From Candidatus Thorarchaeota archaeon MP8T_1 (GTDB taxonomy: Archaea; Asgardarchaeota; Thorarchaeia; Thorarchaeales; Thorarchaeaceae), in assembly GCA_002825465.1 (NCBI GenBank), contig PJER01000036.1, positions 1-24,367 on the forward strand: a stretch of DNA of 24,367 nt. The letters are read 5' to 3'. Every line of letters starts with the position of its first letter. Positions within the stretch are counted from its first letter, which is position 1. Below the pieces are notes generated by a model, which worked only from the letters and a program-made list of their open reading frames with translations, made no database searches and was not told where the DNA came from. This document shows positions 22,270 through 24,367 of the stretch, piece by piece. The position numbers were made by a program, and so were the translations under genes.

Positions 22270-22949
22270 AGTAGATGATTGATGTTTTTTAGAACATAAT
22301 CAAATCCATACTCCATCAATACAATGCCATAGATTGCCTCAACGAGGGTTCCCTTGTCATGTTGGATCTCACTCTTACTTGGTGTTTCAGGATCAAAATG
22401 AATTCGATGTTTATAGAGACCCCACTTATCACAGAGGTCTGCCATATGCTCATTACTGACTATTGATGACTTATCCTGAGTCAGTTTTCCAACATCCTTA
22501 TCCATTCTCCAGAGGTGATAGATGACTGCCATTGAAATTGCGGCATCACCAAGTAAAGCAAATCTCTTTGCAATCTCACTTAGTGATACTAGATCGTTAA
22601 AGCTATCATCCGTGAATGGATTGCCATTTCCACGATACTCTGCTTCAATCTCTAGAAAGAGATTTTTCGTACTCGGTTGGAACAAAACCGTGACCAATGC
22701 TTCTTTGTTCTTAATCTTCAGGCTAAGGTCTCTCTCCAACCTTGGAGCGAGAGTCTTCTTGATGTACTTAATTTTATCATTAATTTCCTGAATCTGTTCT
22801 TTCCATCGATCAACTTTACCTAGAAGGCGAGTCTTATTCTCAGGTGTTTCATGTTTCGTTTTGATTATAGTCCTCAACAGAGTGTCTAATTTTCCTTCTA
22901 TGTCAATTTGCTTCCAAGTAAGTTTCTTCTCTGTTTTCTTTGGACTCAT
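22266..22949 (-). CDS. RNase III-like protein without a dsRNA-binding domain
   Basis: A 227-residue protein. The first 80 residues are basic, helical and coiled-coil-like. The rest has the RNase III order: RFALLGDAAISMAVIYHLWR (about 129-148), GKLTQDKSSIVSNEHMADLCDKWGL (about 154-178), and DKGTLVEAIYGIVLMEYGFDYV (about 198-219), ending with NINHLL and no dsRBD. Of the four metal-ligand positions of canonical RNase III, D135 and E204 are present, while the glutamate four before D135 is alanine (A131) and the aspartate three before E204 is threonine (T201). As I recall, Mini-III enzymes show similar replacements at these sites. Activity on RNA is plausible but unproven. It follows the HTH/CARF-like gene by 11 bases, its ribosome site GGAG overlapping that gene's stop. 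Confidence 0.7.
   Translation of the reverse strand: MSPKKTEKKLTWKQIDIEGKLDTLLRTIIKTKHETPENKTRLLGKVDRWKEQIQEINDKIKYIKKTLAPRLERDLSLKIKNKEALVTVLFQPSTKNLFLEIEAEYRGNGNPFTDDSFNDLVSLSEIAKRFALLGDAAISMAVIYHLWRMDKDVGKLTQDKSSIVSNEHMADLCDKWGLYKHRIHFDPETPSKSEIQHDKGTLVEAIYGIVLMEYGFDYVLKNINHLL
22285..22290 (+). terminator. Possible T-run terminator of the HD gene
   Basis: TTTTTT stands 16 bases after the stop of the HD gene, within the convergent RNase III-like coding region. A T-run is enough for termination in archaea; no stem was seen. Confidence 0.25.
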
Positions 22950-22960
22950 GTTTTAGTCTC

Positions 22961-23734
22961 CTAGTAGTAACTAATCTCAGAATTTGAAGCATCATATCGA
23001 GTGACATGGAATGCTGTTATTGAATACTCAGATGCTAGTTTAGCTAAAGCTAGTGATATGAGTGATGGTCCTAATGTCAGATCAAAAACCATATCATGAT
23101 TGAAGATGTTGTCAACGACTGCTTCCTCTAGGAAATCTACTGTTCCTTGAAGGTGACCATATTCAGTCGCTTCTTCTGTGCCTGTCACTTCATCAGGAAC
23201 CTCTCGCCATTCAGTAGTCCATCGCCTGAACGCATCATCAGGTATGAATCTATCTACTATTCGTGAGACCCCTCTAGTCCAGTGAGCAGCCTCAACAAAG
23301 ACAAGCAATTTCTTTGGATTGAAGTACTGGTTGTTTGTTAACCATTGTACAAAGGGGCGCTGGTCCTCCGGACGACGTAGCGAAGTAACATACAAAAGTG
23401 GTTTTGTAATTCCTAACGATCTGCGAACCGGGTGTATAGCTGTAGGTTCCAATTCAAACAGGCGGTATTGAGATTGTTTCCAACTAACAATGATTCCAAG
23501 CTCTTCCAGTCGTTGAGTATTGTGGTAGAGTTTGGGGCTTGTCACAGTTACCTTGGCAATTTCTCTCTTACTTGCACCTTCTCTCGCCATTTGCGCTTTG
23601 ATATCTGTGGCAATCTTCTCTCTGAGTTCTGCTCCTGTCTTAAGCCCTCCCTCCAGCTGATCCAAGATGACCCGTCTAGCTCGGACTGTATTTATCTCCT
23701 CTGTGATTATCTCGTCAAGCGTCATTTTGGACAT
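22961..23734 (-). CDS. HTH protein with a CARF-like C-terminal domain
   Basis: A 257-residue protein. Residues 1-95 form a winged helix: RARRVILDQLEGG, REGASKREIAKVTVTSPKLYHNTQRLEELGIIVSWKQSQYRLFEL. Residues 110-257 look like a Rossmann-type domain: a first strand PLLYVTSLRR, a second NPKKLLVFVEA, a long helical middle, and near the end VFDLTLGPSLISLALAKLA followed by strand SITAFHVTRYD. The D-L-T-x-G motif and helix resemble the CARF motif II seen in Csa3 (DLTMGM...), although Csa3 has the CARF domain first and the HTH last. This protein could sense a nucleotide or other small ligand and control transcription. ATG 23734 is used; ATG 23725 is possible. A TATA box and a 10-base palindrome lie upstream. 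Confidence 0.65.
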   Translation of the reverse strand: MSKMTLDEIITEEINTVRARRVILDQLEGGLKTGAELREKIATDIKAQMAREGASKREIAKVTVTSPKLYHNTQRLEELGIIVSWKQSQYRLFELEPTAIHPVRRSLGITKPLLYVTSLRRPEDQRPFVQWLTNNQYFNPKKLLVFVEAAHWTRGVSRIVDRFIPDDAFRRWTTEWREVPDEVTGTEEATEYGHLQGTVDFLEEAVVDNIFNHDMVFDLTLGPSLISLALAKLASEYSITAFHVTRYDASNSEISYY

Positions 23735-23745
23735 GTTGATACCCT

Positions 23746-23755
23746 ATCCGCGGAT
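23746..23755. repeat. Palindrome before the HTH/CARF-like gene
   Basis: ATCCGCGGAT is a perfect 10-base palindrome 12 bases upstream of ATG 23734. With a TATA box at 23784-23791 it falls between promoter and start, the normal place for an operator bound by a dimer. The adjacent gene encodes a DNA-binding protein, so autoregulation is plausible. Confidence 0.45.
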
Positions 23756-23783
23756 GTATTATCTAGTAATCTCATGTATTAAC

Positions 23784-23791
23784 CTTTTATA
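23784..23791 (-). promoter_or_regulatory. TATA box of the HTH/CARF-like gene
   Basis: TATAAAAG on the minus strand, about 54 bases before ATG 23734, predicts a start of transcription near 23761 and a leader of about 27 bases. Confidence 0.5.
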
Positions 23792-23864
23792 CTTATCTAA
23801 GTTAACGTCGTGAAAATGGCTAGAAATGACACAAAAAGGCAATTTAATATACATACCTTAGATA

Positions 23865-23876
23865 CTTTTCGAAAAG
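23865..23876. repeat. Palindrome in the actin upstream region
   Basis: CTTTTCGAAAAG is a perfect 12-base palindrome about 25 bases before the predicted actin TATA box. It may be a binding site for a regulator; it also overlaps a purine run typical of a BRE neighbourhood. Confidence 0.35.
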
Positions 23877-23898
23877 AAAACGACCCGTCCGCCATATG

Positions 23899-23906
23899 CT
23901 TAAATA
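23899..23906 (+). promoter_or_regulatory. TATA box of the actin gene
   Basis: CTTAAATA is followed by a predicted start near 23930, about 80 bases before ATG 24010. Unlike many genes here, actin would have a long leader containing the hairpin at 23933 and a good ribosome site. Confidence 0.45.
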
Positions 23907-23932
23907 GAATCTGACTGAAGAAAAGAATAGCA

Positions 23933-23951
23933 CGGAGCTTCCAAAGCTCCG
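23933..23951 (+). promoter_or_regulatory. Hairpin in the predicted 5' leader of actin
   Basis: CGGAGCTT, loop CCA, AAGCTCCG gives a perfect 8-base-pair stem with a three-base loop, at or near the first bases of the predicted transcript. It would stabilise the mRNA end or bind a protein. It is too far from the ribosome site (GAGGA 23998-24002) to block it directly. Confidence 0.45.
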
Positions 23952-24009
23952 CATTGGCGAATCTAGATTATTGATTTGTCTGTAAAAATTAAAAAACGAG
24001 GACCGAAAA

Positions 24010-24367
24010 ATGGCTGAAGACGAGTTTCTTGGCGCAAAGCCGATTGTCATTGACAACGGCACAGGTTTGAGCAAGAACGGTTACGCCGGCGAAGATCAGC
24101 CACGCAGTGTCTGGCCCACCTTGATTGGTTATCCCCGATACGAATCAATTATGACTGATGTTGATCACTATACCCGTGATTACTACATCGGTGAAGAGGC
24201 CATCAACCTCCGTGGAGTACTACGCTTGGTTTACCCCATCGCTCATGGAAAAATCGAAGACTGGGACGCAATCGAGAAGATATGGAGTTACACATTCTAT
24301 AACGACTTGAAAGTTGACCCCAGTGAGAACCCAGTCCTTCTGACTGAAGCACCATTCAACCCTAGAG
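24010..24367 (+). CDS. Asgard actin, N-terminal part
   Basis: Only the first 119 residues are in the window; the right edge cuts the gene. They are closely actin-like: PIVIDNGTGLSKNGYAGEDQPR with the phosphate-1 loop, PTLIGYPRYESIM, YYIGEEAINLRGVLRLVYPI, HGKIEDWDAIEKIWSYTF and PVLLTEAPFNPR. Eukaryotic actins read nearly the same at these places. The G-rich phosphate loop (DNGTG in place of DNGSG) and the D-loop region are intact. This is the Asgard actin (lokiactin) type, an ATP-binding filament protein controlled by Asgard profilins and gelsolins. ATG 24010 is preceded by GAGGA. Codon use is richer in C-ending codons than the neighbours, as expected for a highly expressed gene. Confidence 0.95.
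   Translation, partial: MAEDEFLGAKPIVIDNGTGLSKNGYAGEDQPRSVWPTLIGYPRYESIMTDVDHYTRDYYIGEEAINLRGVLRLVYPIAHGKIEDWDAIEKIWSYTFYNDLKVDPSENPVLLTEAPFNPR

Noticed and set aside
20132..23734. CRISPR-linked locus suggested by the CARF-like domain
   Set aside because: No repeat-spacer array and no cas gene is present in the window.

Overview
The window looks like a piece of an Asgard archaeal chromosome, most likely from the Thorarchaeota side of the group. The strongest pointer is the gene cut off by the right edge: a very actin-like protein that reads NGTG...AGEDQPR and PVLLTEAPFNPR. Around it are archaeal information-processing genes (Brix/Imp4, Pcc1, prefoldin beta, DUF3194, Cgi121, a TsaC-type Sua5 and a Tan1-like THUMP protein), archaeal TATA boxes and GGAGG/GGTG ribosome sites. 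Base composition is moderate, around 40% G+C by eye, which fits Thorarchaeota better than the AT-richer Lokiarchaeota. The lineage is inference; the archaeal assignment is firm. I saw no rRNA, tRNA, CRISPR array or insertion sequence, and no stretch over 300 bases lacks a gene.

Layout. (1) 1-4678: one long co-directional run, Brix (partial), pcc1, prefoldin beta, DUF3194, a DHH/DHHA1 phosphoesterase, then two ECF transporter ATPases and EcfT. Junctions are 4-base overlaps or short gaps with Shine-Dalgarno sites inside the preceding stop. (2) 4679-6695: an unrecognised 190-residue protein, a cytosolic WD40-like propeller, and a convergent small VOC-fold protein. (3) 6696-8647: two tandem copies of a two-gene unit, each a small winged-helix protein followed by a ~137-residue partner of unknown family, behind a repeat-rich control region. 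(4) 8727-14278: histidine degradation, hutU, hutH and hutI, placed on alternating strands with endonuclease V between hutU and hutH. The fourth step is not in the window. (5) 14392-16813: a PRPP-binding phosphoribosyltransferase, KEOPS subunit Cgi121, and on the other strand a THUMP protein and threonylcarbamoyl-AMP synthase. With pcc1, the window holds three t6A tRNA-modification genes. (6) 16902-18529: a nucleotidyltransferase that seems to start at an ATT codon, overlapping a CDP-alcohol phosphatidyltransferase, probably a headgroup-activation and transfer pair. (7) 18595-20033: a small unknown protein and a seven-bladed FG-GAP-like propeller with no signal peptide. (8) 20132-23734: a cysteine-rich protein whose C-terminus recalls the Fe-S domain of primase large subunit, a SAMHD1-like HD phosphohydrolase, an RNase III-like protein lacking a dsRNA-binding domain, and an HTH protein with a CARF-like C-terminal fold. 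(9) 24010-end: actin, divergent from the HTH gene, with a strong hairpin at the predicted start of its leader.

The most promising material for something undescribed is the duplicated winged-helix/partner cassette (6905-8647) and the 20.1-23.7 kb nucleic-acid-processing group, in particular the tight HTH/CARF-like plus RNase III-like operon beside actin. Function for both is inference; the sequence supports the fold-level calls only.
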